Origin: Syntrophomonadaceae bacterium
GTDB lineage: Bacteria; Bacillota; Dethiobacteria; DTU022
DNA length: 14,372 nt
Assembly (NCBI GenBank): GCA_007131435.1
Contig: SLQM01000195.1
Location: 1 to 14,372, forward strand
Direction of reading: 5' to 3'
Part shown: positions 1-8,224 of the stretch, in pieces
Position numbering within the stretch: the stretch's first letter is position 1
Layout: each line of letters opens with the position of its first letter
The notes under the pieces: generated by a model
Database searches by the model: none
Told to the model about the DNA's origin: nothing
Seen by the model: only the letters and a program-made list of their open reading frames with translations
Translations under genes and position numbers: made by a program

Positions 1-764
1 GTTTCAACTGGTACAGTCTCTCCGGGTGCTGGGGTAACGGTAGCGGATCTACCAGGAGTTGGATCGCCAGAGCCGTTTGAACCGGGTGCAGGAGTGCCGG
101 GTGTGGGATCGCCGGGAAAGTCAGGGTCATCACCATCGTCCCAATCATCAACCGCATCTCCATTTTCAAGATGATCGGAATCAAAATCATTTTCACTTGC
201 ATCAGCTGTGACTTCTTCTTCCTCGAACTCTTCTACCACTGCCACTTCCAATCCATCCTGGAAGAAAATATAATATAAGGCTGCACCACAAAAGGTAATA
301 AAGAGAACTGCGGAAACAACCAAAATTGGAATGGTATAAATGCTTTTAGTTTGTGCTGATACCCCTGGCCCCGCAAGCGTATGATCCAGGGGAGGCGGAC
401 CCGATCCTGAGGAAAGCGGAGGTGGAATAGCCATCCCGGCCTGAGGAATAGGGGGCGGACCCGATCCTGCAGCTCCCGGCAGCGGGGGCGGACCGACACT
501 CGCTTTTGGGGGTGGCGGGGGGGAACCGGAGGCAGGCGGTGGAACAGTTGCAGACTCTCCAATTGGCGGCGGTTCGACTGTTGATCCTCCTTTTGAGTCG
601 AACAAGCCCTCTATCTGGTCAGCCCGGGTCCAGTTCTTTATTTCCTCTGACCAGATATGGTCATCCGGCCCGATAGTGCCGTCTCCGGATTTCAGAGAAA
701 GTTCTTCCCAGCTAAAGGGTCCCTGTAGCTGATCTTCTTTGTAGAGATACCATTGTGAGGACAT
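1..764 (-). CDS. GYF_2 domain single-pass membrane protein with Pro-rich cytoplasmic segment (partial, C-terminus off the left edge)
   Basis: The frame stays open from an ATG at 764 to the window edge, giving the first 254 residues. A GAGGAGGG ribosome site sits about 8 bases before the ATG. Residues 4-55 form a GYF_2 domain (QWYLY, then GPFSWEEL, then HIW and NWT). Residues 60-135 are rich in proline with repeated GPPPL/GPPPI motifs. Residues 143-168 are a membrane helix ending in YYIFFQD, followed by an acidic stretch (178-215) and a Gly/Pro/Thr linker (216-254). The Pro-rich part is predicted cytoplasmic and the acidic part external. The next gene on this strand (1285-3627) shares the helix and its borders almost residue for residue, so this protein probably continues into Ig- or PKD-like beta domains; that part is not visible. 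The role of bacterial GYF_2 domains is not settled; protein-protein contact is the usual inference. Confidence 0.85.
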   Translation of the reverse strand, partial: MSSQWYLYKEDQLQGPFSWEELSLKSGDGTIGPDDHIWSEEIKNWTRADQIEGLFDSKGGSTVEPPPIGESATVPPPASGSPPPPPKASVGPPPLPGAAGSGPPPIPQAGMAIPPPLSSGSGPPPLDHTLAGPGVSAQTKSIYTIPILVVSAVLFITFCGAALYYIFFQDGLEVAVVEEFEEEEVTADASENDFDSDHLENGDAVDDWDDGDDPDFPGDPTPGTPAPGSNGSGDPTPGRSATVTPAPGETVPVE

Positions 765-1284
765 CGAATAATCCCTCCTCAATCTTTAATGATCAAAATC
801 ACCTGAGTGGCAGAGCACAAGTAAAACATTTGCAGTTGCACATATTTTCTTGATTATTTAAGCCTCGCAAAAGAACGAGGTTGAAAACCGGATGGCAGCG
901 CTATTACAGGGCCGTTCATAACCTGCTGAGCTCCTAACCTGCTTTTTTATAAGTCTAAAAGGCGTCTAAACACAGGTGACCACAAGCAAAATTCATATCA
1001 TCCTGAACTCCATGGCGAAATAAAGCTCCGATACTGGTTAATAATCAAAGCATTAAATACAAATATATCCTGCCCTGCATGCATTGTTTAAAAGGGCCTG
1101 AATATCTAGCCCAGGCCCTGGACTGTTTCCTACCGCTAACGTCAGGCCGTGCAGACCCTCAAAACAGCACAGGCTAATCCGAATAAACAAAGCCTGAAAG
1201 CTTAAAGTTGCTAATCTTACTATCTTTAAAAGCTATTCGGCCTGCCGTTTTAACGTACACCGGACCTGATTGCTAAAAACCGGT
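765..1284. other. 520-base intergenic gap between two related membrane protein genes
   Basis: No gene was found on either strand. The gap holds a terminator-like hairpin at 1090-1119 and a short 5-bp hairpin at 863-880 (CCTCG/CGAGG, 8-base loop) about 100 bases before the start of the GYF_2 gene. No promoter with good -35 and -10 boxes could be placed for that gene. Confidence 0.5.
1090..1119 (-). terminator. Probable intrinsic terminator of the zinc-ribbon/PKD gene
   Basis: Read on the minus strand this is an 8-bp perfect GC-rich stem (AGGGCCTG/CAGGCCCT) with an 11-base loop, followed by TTTTAAAC. It lies about 165 bases after the stop codon of the 780-residue protein. The T run is short, so termination may be partial. 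Confidence 0.45.
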
Positions 1285-3627
1285 TCACCGCGGATTGAGG
1301 ACAAGAATCTGCTCTTTCCTTTCATACCGGTTACCAAAACTATCCGCAACCTTCAGCGTCACATCATATCGACCTTCTTTACTGAATACGTAAGAAATAC
1401 CTTGAACATATGGGACAAATACTAAGCTGACATCTTCGCTGTGAATTGTCTGCCCGGTTCTTTGGCAGACAATGCTCCAAGTTGCACTAATTATCGCACC
1501 CGAGGAACAGTCCGGATCGAAACGGACTTTTTCGCCGACATATACTGCAGCCATCGCCGGGTCATTTGTTACAGTTGTACTGTTTTGGTCGATAATGCTT
1601 TCTGGAATCATTTCAAAGCAGGCTCGGGGAAAATCTCGAGGCAGTACATAAACCCACCCTCTTTCCGTCTTCGCTATAGAATCGTCTACCCAGAGAGTTA
1701 GTTTCACTTCGTAAAGACCGGCGTGGCTGTATGTATGGCTTCTTTCTGGATTAAAAGACCGCCCCGTTTCCGGCGTATTATCGCCAAAATTCCAGCTATA
1801 TCTTAAATTACCTGTGCCTGTCGAACAGCTTGCATCAAATACGACAGTAGCTCCGGCCACTATCTCGGTGCTTGGCCTAATTTCGAAGCAGGCCACAGGC
1901 ACAGGAACTTCTTCAAACTTATAGTTTGCATTGACCACTTCTGTATGAAGAAGTTCATTGGTGTCTGCCGCATACATGAAAACTTTAAACTGGTCGGTAG
2001 ATTGTGCAATATTACTTTTAAAATGGCCTGTACCCCTCCCTTGTAGAGAGCTATGATTAGAAGACGAATAAGAGGCATGAGTGATAGCATTTCCATTACG
2101 CAAAGCCCTGCCGAAAATTTTTACGTCTCCCGAGTGATTCGTCGTGTAATCATAGTTAAAGGAGATATAGGTGCCAGGTTCATAGGTACCCGGTGGTGGA
2201 TTAAAGCGAATGTTGGAAATGGAGTTTGCAATCTGCGGCTGACCTTCTTCAAAATTATAGTATATATTGACCACTTCTGTATGAAGGACATTGGTAGTGC
2301 CGATAGCTACCATCCTGAACCGGAGTTGGTTTACTGGTTGTGCAATATTAATCATAAAACTGCCGCTACCAATGCCTTCTGGATCACTGTGACCTCTAGC
2401 GGGCGAATATAGGGCATTTGGAAAGTTAATCGCATTACCATTAGACAGGGCGGTGCAACTGACAGCAACAGCACCCGGGTGATTCTTCGTGTAATTATAG
2501 CTAAAGTTGATCCATGTGCCAGTGGCATAAGTACCGAAAGCCTGATTGAAGTTTATATCAGTGATGGAGTTTGCAAGGACAACTTCATCCGGTGGGTCAG
2601 GATCAGGTGGAGCTATTTCATCCGGTGGGTCAGGATCAGGTGGAGCTATTTCATCCGGTGGCGCTATGGCTGTTTGGAACCTGAAGTCAACTGGGTATTC
2701 CTGCCGGTCAAGCATTGTGAATTGAATTCTTATAAAAGCTGGATACATACTTATTCTAAACCCATCAACTGGCCTTCCATCGGGGATAATGAAGTAACCA
2801 CTTCCCCTTCCCTGTCCTGTAGGGAAGTTACCGGAAAGATTTCCCGTAGCATTTGGTATTGGTTCTCCACCCCTCATTGGGGTTGCTACAATGTGAACAT
2901 TTCCCCTATAACTTGTGCTGTAATTGAAAGTGTAGTTAACGCGCGTTCCCGGTGGAAGAACAGCACCTGATTGCGGTACAAAGCTGGTACTAAGGATCGC
3001 GTGCTGTTGTGTAGTGGGTCCAGGCCCTGGAGTGCCATTTCCCGGATCACCATTTCCAGGATCACCGTTTCCCGGATCACCAGTTCTTGGAGGGCCGTTT
3101 ACCGGATCACCGTTTCTTGGAGGACCGTTTCCTGAACCTCCGGGTGCGGTTACTCCGGGAGAATCAGGACTATCACCGTTATCCTCTTCATCTCCCGCAT
3201 TTTCATCTTCTTCTTCTATTTCACCCGTGATTTCCTCTCCTAGCACTGCCATTTCATCTGTGTCTTGGAAAAAAATATAGTAAACAGACGCTCCGATAAG
3301 AAGGAGTGCAATTAAGGCAGAAGTTATAACGATCGGGACTGTATAACTGCTTTTACTTTGGCCCGCTCCCTCCATGCCCGGTATCGGGAAATCCGGAGGT
3401 GGAGGCGGCAGTCCACTCTCTGCAGATTGCGGAAACGGGGGCGGAGGCAAACCCTGAGCAGAAGTCGAAATGGGGGGGGATTCACCAGTTGCCTTTAAAT
3501 CATCACCCCCCTGCAGCAAGCCACTTTCCTGGACACCCTCATCAAAGACTAAATTGCAGTTCTCACATTGTTCCGCTTCATCCAAATTCTCTGCTGAACA
3601 ATTGGGACAATCTTTGGAATCCGACAT
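1285..3627 (-). CDS. Zinc-ribbon, Pro-rich, single-pass membrane protein with Ig-like and PKD extracellular domains
   Basis: 780 residues with an ATG start preceded by GGGAGGG at good spacing. Cys7, Cys10, Cys21 and Cys24 form a CxxC...CxxC zinc ribbon. Residues 50-85 are Pro-rich (PPPPFP, PPPPPDFPIPG) and predicted cytoplasmic. A membrane helix spans 97-118, followed by an acidic stretch (130-150) and GNGDP repeats (165-204). Outside the cell there are three related beta domains of about 105 residues (209-318, 353-460, 467-573); the second and third share NSI at the start and LHTEVVN near the end. Two copies of an 11-residue DEIAPPDPDPP unit lie between the first and second. A classic PKD domain follows (577-662, with WNFGDN and HTYSHAGLYEVKLTL) and then a divergent PKD-like domain (667-777). 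There is no LPXTG; the helix is the anchor. It is likely a surface protein for adhesion or ligand binding. The domain calls are firm and the ligand is unknown. Confidence 0.9.
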   Translation of the reverse strand: MSDSKDCPNCSAENLDEAEQCENCNLVFDEGVQESGLLQGGDDLKATGESPPISTSAQGLPPPPFPQSAESGLPPPPPDFPIPGMEGAGQSKSSYTVPIVITSALIALLLIGASVYYIFFQDTDEMAVLGEEITGEIEEEDENAGDEEDNGDSPDSPGVTAPGGSGNGPPRNGDPVNGPPRTGDPGNGDPGNGDPGNGTPGPGPTTQQHAILSTSFVPQSGAVLPPGTRVNYTFNYSTSYRGNVHIVATPMRGGEPIPNATGNLSGNFPTGQGRGSGYFIIPDGRPVDGFRISMYPAFIRIQFTMLDRQEYPVDFRFQTAIAPPDEIAPPDPDPPDEIAPPDPDPPDEVVLANSITDINFNQAFGTYATGTWINFSYNYTKNHPGAVAVSCTALSNGNAINFPNALYSPARGHSDPEGIGSGSFMINIAQPVNQLRFRMVAIGTTNVLHTEVVNIYYNFEEGQPQIANSISNIRFNPPPGTYEPGTYISFNYDYTTNHSGDVKIFGRALRNGNAITHASYSSSNHSSLQGRGTGHFKSNIAQSTDQFKVFMYAADTNELLHTEVVNANYKFEEVPVPVACFEIRPSTEIVAGATVVFDASCSTGTGNLRYSWNFGDNTPETGRSFNPERSHTYSHAGLYEVKLTLWVDDSIAKTERGWVYVLPRDFPRACFEMIPESIIDQNSTTVTNDPAMAAVYVGEKVRFDPDCSSGAIISATWSIVCQRTGQTIHSEDVSLVFVPYVQGISYVFSKEGRYDVTLKVADSFGNRYERKEQILVLNPR
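2585..2661. repeat. Tandem 33-bp repeat inside the membrane protein gene
   Basis: Two exact 33-bp copies (2585-2617 and 2618-2650) and an 11-base third start are seen. On the minus strand each unit encodes DEIAPPDPDPP, an extended acidic Pro-rich spacer between the first and second beta domains. Exact DNA identity suggests recent duplication or slippage. Confidence 0.9.
3033..3140. repeat. Imperfect 15-bp coding repeats (GNGDP linker)
   Basis: The plus strand shows repeated units like TTTCCCGGATCACCG. On the minus strand they encode GNGDP and variants such as RNGDP and VNGPP, a flexible linker just outside the membrane. The boundaries are approximate. Confidence 0.75.
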
Positions 3628-4331
3628 TTTAAAACCCTCCCAACAATTAATTTTTCAATGCCTTATTAAAAAAATATAACAACCCGCTTAAAATAATTAT
3701 TCTGTTGGTATGGGCGCATAGTGGAAACAATTCTTAAAAAAAGTACACTCAAATACTAAAAGCACAATGGGTTTAAGAATTGATAGTGATCGATAGCAGA
3801 GCTGAGTTTTTTTCCTGCCCTTTTTGCAGTATAAAATGAGGGGTTAAAGACCGTAAACTAGGAAAAGCGGAATATGTAATAGCATTATTTGGAAAGACCC
3901 CTGAAGCAAGCATTAGATAGACATTCATTTCAGCGATATTTACTCATTAGAACTGAATGATATAATTATATAGCCATCACTCCCGCAACTTATTATGGCC
4001 CTGGACTGGCCGGTTAGATTGATAATGCAGTCCAAACCTTGCCTAATTGAGGTGTAGAGGAAAGTTGGCATCATATATTATTGTTTTCAAATATTATAAC
4101 ATTGATTAAATTTTTTCACAATAACATTTTTTCTATTTTGTCAGTTATTTTTAATGCCCATTTTTTTGGTCATCATAAAAAGTTTTAGCAGCAGGTGGGC
4201 ACATCCACGCTATCGTATAACTTATAAATTTCTTTATGTACGGGTCGGGTTAGCATTTTTCTTTCCGCTTGCTCATGGTATTATTAACTTAACAGAAATG
4301 TAAGCTCTTCAATTTTTAAGTAGGGGTTCAT
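3628..4331. other. 704-base AT-rich divergent intergenic region
   Basis: It lies between the minus-strand zinc-ribbon/PKD gene and the plus-strand lipoprotein gene, so it must carry both promoters. No convincing -35/-10 pair was found for the minus-strand gene. For the plus-strand gene a TATTAT at about 4279-4284 could be a -10 box, but its -35 is poor. A 7-bp perfect inverted repeat (TGGACTG at 4002-4008, CAGTCCA at 4028-4034, 19-base loop) sits in the middle. No gene was found. Confidence 0.5.
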
Positions 4332-5375
4332 ATGAAAATTCTTGCCTGGATTGTAACTCTATTTATTTTAGTTTCATTTTTCCTGGCATCCGGCTGCGAC
4401 TCAGATCATCCTGAAGAATACGATAGCTACCAGGACTTATTGGATTCCGAGCAAACCGAAAGCGACCTTGAAACAGTTTACGATTTCTCTTCCTTTGATT
4501 TTGAGAACTACTATGTTCAGGTTGACCACCTGGTAATTGCTTATTTTGAGGTTCAAGACGGTATTCTTGGCCGGGTCATTTTACCGGAAATTGACAGTGT
4601 ACGCTTTGCGGACTTTGAAGATAACCTTGATTACACTATTGAAGAACTAGCTGCTGCGCAGGAACAGCTTTATATTGCCGATCTGATCTGGGAAGCAGTC
4701 GCCGGTTTGATTCCTGACCAATACCTTCTCCAAATATCCTTTTTTGAACTCTTCACCGACGGCTACAGCGCCTTTTTAGGATCAGTTGAAGAAGTAGAAA
4801 GCGCCTCGGGCTTTTTCATTTTCAGCCTTGACCTGGTCGATATGCTGGATGATAGTCTGAACCTTAATGCAGAGCTGTTATTTGAAACTATCATTCATGA
4901 GCTGGGGCATATCATCACCCTTAATACTGATCAGGTTGCCTGGGTTGAAAAAGAAGATTCTAATCCAGTCACCTATTATCTTTATGAGTATGATCTTGAT
5001 ACTGCTTATGATTCCTACCTTAACTTGTTTTTCCAGCGTTTCTGGAGAGACATATATCCCGAATGGTCTGATTTCTATTATAGATATGGCCTTCAACTCG
5101 AAGGTGAAGAAGATATGCCTGAAGAGTTCGAGGCTCTGCTGAAGGGTTACCTGGAATCGTTCTATGAAAAATACGAAAATCATTTTGTGACTAGATACGC
5201 TGCAACCAGCCCAACCGAAGATATAGCAGAAACATTTATGTTCTTCATAATGCATGATCAGCCCGAGGGAAACCTGGTTCGTGACCATAAGGTGCGGTTT
5301 TTCTACGATTTCCCGGAAATGGTTGATGTGAGGAACCATGCCAGGGATTACCTGAAAAGTATTGGTTGGTTATAA
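4332..5375 (+). CDS. Lipoprotein with HEXXH zinc metallopeptidase motif
   Basis: 347 residues from an ATG with AGGGG seven bases upstream. Residues 1-21 are a lipoprotein signal peptide with lipobox-like LASG before Cys22, so the mature protein is probably lipid-anchored outside the membrane. The mature part is acidic. H189-E-L-G-H193 in the context ETIIHELGHIITL is a zincin active site: two histidine zinc ligands and the catalytic glutamate. A downstream SPTEDIAETF stretch (293-302) resembles the helix that supplies a third ligand in such enzymes; E296 or E300 are candidates. It is likely a cell-surface zinc protease of unknown substrate. The neighbouring surface proteins are possible substrates, but there is no direct evidence. 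It stands alone in its orientation apart from the next gene 111 bases on. Confidence 0.85.
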   Translation: MKILAWIVTLFILVSFFLASGCDSDHPEEYDSYQDLLDSEQTESDLETVYDFSSFDFENYYVQVDHLVIAYFEVQDGILGRVILPEIDSVRFADFEDNLDYTIEELAAAQEQLYIADLIWEAVAGLIPDQYLLQISFFELFTDGYSAFLGSVEEVESASGFFIFSLDLVDMLDDSLNLNAELLFETIIHELGHIITLNTDQVAWVEKEDSNPVTYYLYEYDLDTAYDSYLNLFFQRFWRDIYPEWSDFYYRYGLQLEGEEDMPEEFEALLKGYLESFYEKYENHFVTRYAATSPTEDIAETFMFFIMHDQPEGNLVRDHKVRFFYDFPEMVDVRNHARDYLKSIGWL

Positions 5376-5486
5376 ACTTTCCCATTACCCGTTCAATTTG
5401 GGGTAGTTTCCCGGACCAACCTTGCAGGCAGCTGATGATTACTAGATTTAGTCTTATAGTGGCAAGCAAATTGGAGATGATTACAG

Positions 5487-6332
5487 GTGTGCCAGTTCTG
5501 TCACCAGCATGGTGAAGGGAAAAAATGGTATCTCAAGGCTGAAAACTATGCCGAGCATTTACTGAGCGATTTCAAGCGCAGCAAGTATATTCAGCATTTT
5601 TTCCGCGATCCCCAGCGCTTACAAGATAGAATGAAGCTGCTTGATACTTTGAATCGCATGCCCGGCTTCGTGCAGGCTGTTATTAAGCCCGCCATTTTAG
5701 GTCGGATGAAAAGAATGCACCACGGCCAGGTGCTGCCGCTTGAGGATGTGGAGAAAATTTTTAGCTTTGTTAATTCTGTGGTCAGGCTGCCCTGCATCTG
5801 CCGTCAAGCTGCACTTGGAACGGAGGAACGTTACTGCTACGGGTTAAGCATGGTTCCGGCAGAGACATCAAAGCTGAAGTTAATCGTAGAGGCAGTCGGC
5901 GCTGATTACCTGACCGGGCCCGACGTCAAAGGCCTTGAAACTGTCCCCAAAAAAGAGGCGCTGACACAGTTTAAAGAACTGGAAAAGAAAAGCCTCTTTC
6001 ATTCTGTCTGGACTTTTATGACTCCTTTCATTGGCGGAATCTGTAACTGCGACCATGATTGCATGGCCATGAAGGCAACCGTTAAAAAATCGCTGCCGGT
6101 CATGTTCAGGGCTGAATACGTGGCAGGAGTAGAAGCTGATCTGTGCAATGGCTGTAAGAATTGCTTCAGGGCCTGCCAGTTCGGGGCAATAAGTTTCAGC
6201 CTGGCCCTGGAGAAAGTCTATGTAGATCCCCTGCTCTGCTACGGCTGCGGGGTCTGCCGCGTGCATTGCAGGAACAATGCAATTACTTTAACTGACCGCA
6301 AAATGAATTCGGCAGCGGCAGATATCTGGTAA
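5487..6332 (+). CDS. Cysteine-rich 4Fe-4S dicluster ferredoxin-type protein
   Basis: 281 residues from a GTG with GGAG 10 bases upstream; the nearby ATG at 5477 is out of frame. The C-terminal part is a classic two-cluster ferredoxin domain: Cys220/223/226/230 followed by a proline-free QFGAI, and Cys251/254/257/261 (CYGCGVCRVHC). The first 200 residues carry more cysteines in motifs: CQFC at 2-5, LPCIC at 102-105, Cys117, and ICNCDHDC at 185-192. These may bind a further cluster or metal. There is no signal peptide, so it is cytoplasmic. It is likely an electron-transfer or cofactor-linked redox protein; no partner enzyme gene lies beside it, so the electron route cannot be told. The family looks like one in anaerobic clostridia and related bacteria, recalled rather than checked. 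Confidence 0.85.
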   Translation: MCQFCHQHGEGKKWYLKAENYAEHLLSDFKRSKYIQHFFRDPQRLQDRMKLLDTLNRMPGFVQAVIKPAILGRMKRMHHGQVLPLEDVEKIFSFVNSVVRLPCICRQAALGTEERYCYGLSMVPAETSKLKLIVEAVGADYLTGPDVKGLETVPKKEALTQFKELEKKSLFHSVWTFMTPFIGGICNCDHDCMAMKATVKKSLPVMFRAEYVAGVEADLCNGCKNCFRACQFGAISFSLALEKVYVDPLLCYGCGVCRVHCRNNAITLTDRKMNSAAADIW

Positions 6333-6450
6333 AAGCAGGAGCATGACAGCAAGGGGTTTTGTTATATCATTAACATACATCACATCCTGAATGGCCTGGC
6401 AATCTCTGCCGCTGGACAAAAGTGTTTATTATTCTTTCATGCTTAACTAT

Positions 6451-6618
6451 CTAATACCTCAGGGAAAGATAGTTCAGGACGGGGCTGATAATCAGGCTGA
6501 TCGCAAGGATGATCAGGCTGACCAGCGGGTACCATAGACTCACCAACAGGGCTATGACCAGGATAAAGATACCGATAAACCAGCCTGCTAATTCCCCGCT
6601 AAATGCTTTGCCAGTCAT
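6451..6618 (-). CDS. Possible small membrane protein (55 residues)
   Basis: The frame from ATG at 6618 to TAG at 6451 encodes a peptide beginning MTGKAFSGELAGWF and rich in I, L, V and S throughout, ending in NYLSLRY. It reads as one long or two short membrane helices with a WYP turn near residue 30. The ribosome site is weak (TGAG only), and no good promoter was found. A random frame this uniformly hydrophobic is unusual, which supports it, but it could also be a remnant of a longer membrane protein. Confidence 0.35.
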   Translation of the reverse strand: MTGKAFSGELAGWFIGIFILVIALLVSLWYPLVSLIILAISLIISPVLNYLSLRY

Positions 6619-6711
6619 CGGCTCAGTAAAAGCGACTATGCTATTTGCCCTGCAGCATACTCAACCTTTATAAAATCGCATTATTCTTTTTAGATTATAA
6701 TTCAATCAAGA

Positions 6712-6752
6712 TTAATTTAATACGTCATTGCATTGCTGACGCTTAATTTAAT
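6712..6752. repeat. 10-base direct repeats flanking a small hairpin
   Basis: TTAATTTAAT occurs at 6712-6721 and again at 6743-6752. Between them CGTCA (6723-6727) and TGACG (6737-6741) form a 5-bp stem with a 9-base loop. It lies just after the stop of the minus-strand amidohydrolase gene. It may act as a weak terminator or processing site. Confidence 0.4.
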
Positions 6753-6794
6753 TGTCATTTATATCAAACTCTTTTTCAACAGTTTATAATCAAT

Positions 6795-7838
6795 CTATAT
6801 CTCACCCAAATATTTCTTTGGGTTTTCGTTCGCTATTTTCCAGAACATACTCTCGCCCAGGGCAAAACGCAAATCTATGGAAAACCTCTTTTCTGAATAT
6901 CTTTCACTTTCTACCATGTAAAAATCTGAGCCAAATAATACATGGTCTAAAATTACCTCGTCCTCTAGTAATATTTTCAATAATGGCACATTCTCATAAA
7001 AGTTAAATATTGTATAGGAAATATCTGTATATAAATTGGGGTATATCCCACACTTGATAAAATTAATAACCTTTTTCAGCCAGGTATGTTTTTCTGAGGT
7101 TCTTGGTTCATTAATATGTCTTCTCCATTCACTTATACCCCCAAAATGTGCCAGGCAAATTCTTAAATCTGGAAAAGTGTCCATCACTTTTATGTAATTA
7201 TCAGGATCTGTTAAAGCATATGCTTCTTGTTTAGTTAGCCATTTTGCTTTGACAAAACCGGGCGAACAATGAACCATAAGCGGGATGTTCTTGCTAAGCA
7301 TGTAAGGATAAATATCTTTCATTAGAATATCATTATCTGGCCTGTAGCCAAGGGGAGGATAAATCTTTACCCCTCGGAAATGATCGTTATTAACCAGAGA
7401 ATCCAGTCTCTCGAGAGAGCCTGGCCTTCTTGGATCAATATGGGCAAAAGGGATTATTACATCACTGTATTTTTTATCTTTGGATAAATCGGCAAGTTCT
7501 CTGTGCTGCTCATCAATTTCTTTCTTTATCTTTCCTGCACCCATGTAATGCATATCCATCGGTAGGATTATAAATTTACTACCAACCGGGTAATAGCCCA
7601 TCAATTGTTTTAAATTGCCTTCCTGTGAATTTCTATATGCTGCTTTCAAGAAAGCAGCGTAACGATGCACCCTATCATTTTTTGACCAGGGGATAACAAG
7701 CTTCATAACTGCTTTTAGGAGCCAACGCAAAGGAGCTATTCTTAATGCTGGAACTAAAAACATTGGGAAATAACCGTTTGGAATATTTTCATGTGTGAAA
7801 ATATGATTATGGCAATTATAAATTACTTTTTCCGTCAT
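6795..7838 (-). CDS. Amidohydrolase_2 family metal-dependent hydrolase
   Basis: 347 residues from the ATG at 7838, which has AGCAGGTG 6 bases upstream. A longer reading from 7898 would add 20 residues but has no ribosome site and delays the HxH motif, so the shorter start is chosen. Family marks: H10-x-H12 in the first strand (YNCHNHIF), RGVKIYPPLGY (K158), H190 in LMVHCSPGF, H231 in LAHFGG, D305 in LFGSDF, and a closing NENPKKYLG. This is the TIM-barrel metal enzyme pattern of PF04909, whose members hydrolyse or decarboxylate small substrates. There is no signal peptide after the start correction, so it is cytoplasmic. The substrate is not evident. It appears to be transcribed alone, 386 bases after the stop of the 965-residue gene. 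Confidence 0.85.
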   Translation of the reverse strand: MTEKVIYNCHNHIFTHENIPNGYFPMFLVPALRIAPLRWLLKAVMKLVIPWSKNDRVHRYAAFLKAAYRNSQEGNLKQLMGYYPVGSKFIILPMDMHYMGAGKIKKEIDEQHRELADLSKDKKYSDVIIPFAHIDPRRPGSLERLDSLVNNDHFRGVKIYPPLGYRPDNDILMKDIYPYMLSKNIPLMVHCSPGFVKAKWLTKQEAYALTDPDNYIKVMDTFPDLRICLAHFGGISEWRRHINEPRTSEKHTWLKKVINFIKCGIYPNLYTDISYTIFNFYENVPLLKILLEDEVILDHVLFGSDFYMVESERYSEKRFSIDLRFALGESMFWKIANENPKKYLGEI

Positions 7839-8224
7839 CTTAAACACCTGCTTTACGATGGGCACGTTTAAAAAAATCAAAAAAAGCAGAGCACACATAA
7901 TCAGGGCGGGTCTTTTTACAGAAAGGCTTAGGCATTAAATGCTCTAAATATAAGAATTGCCCTCCCATTGGCCACTATACTTATGATGTGAAGCACGAAT
8001 TACTAGATAAATGGTTTTACTCCTGAAACTCCATGATTTAGCAAACAGGTTTTATTTCTAGTTCAGCAACCGATAGAAGGGACTGCTGGACAAACCCTGA
8101 TTATTTCTGCTAAACAGCAAATTACACTGCCAACACAGTTACCAGTTACTTTAATAGTCTTTATGATAATATTTCGACCGCACTCTAAATCACTTGACTT
8201 AGCTGCTTTATAGCCTTTTAGGTA
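7839..8224. other. 386-base intergenic gap, no clear feature
   Basis: It lies between two minus-strand genes. No coding frame, strong hairpin with T run, or convincing promoter was found, though a promoter for the amidohydrolase gene should lie here unless it is co-transcribed with the gene before it. Confidence 0.5.

Larger units (their letters stand above)
6333..6794. other. Convergent intergenic region with a possible small gene and a repeat-flanked hairpin
   Basis: It separates the plus-strand ferredoxin-type gene from the minus-strand amidohydrolase gene. No strong intrinsic terminator follows the ferredoxin gene. The region holds the candidate 55-residue membrane peptide (6451-6618) and the hairpin with 10-base direct repeats (6712-6752). 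Confidence 0.5.

Noticed and set aside
2585..2661. Possible CRISPR-like direct repeats
   Set aside because: The copies are contiguous with no spacers and stay in frame with the coding gene, so they are coding tandem repeats.
2479..2970. Plus-strand frame of 163 residues with internal IRWSYF repeats
   Set aside because: It is the antisense shadow of the 33-bp coding repeat in the 780-residue gene and has no ribosome site of its own.
1114..4008. A shared 12-mer GGCCCTGGACTG at 1114-1125 and 3997-4008 on both sides of the zinc-ribbon gene
   Set aside because: The flanks do not match, and a few shared 12-mers are expected by chance in a window of this size.
7839..7898. A 20-residue N-terminal extension of the amidohydrolase with a hydrophobic stretch
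   Set aside because: It has no ribosome site, while the internal ATG at 7838 has a good one and puts the HxH motif near the N-terminus as usual for the family.
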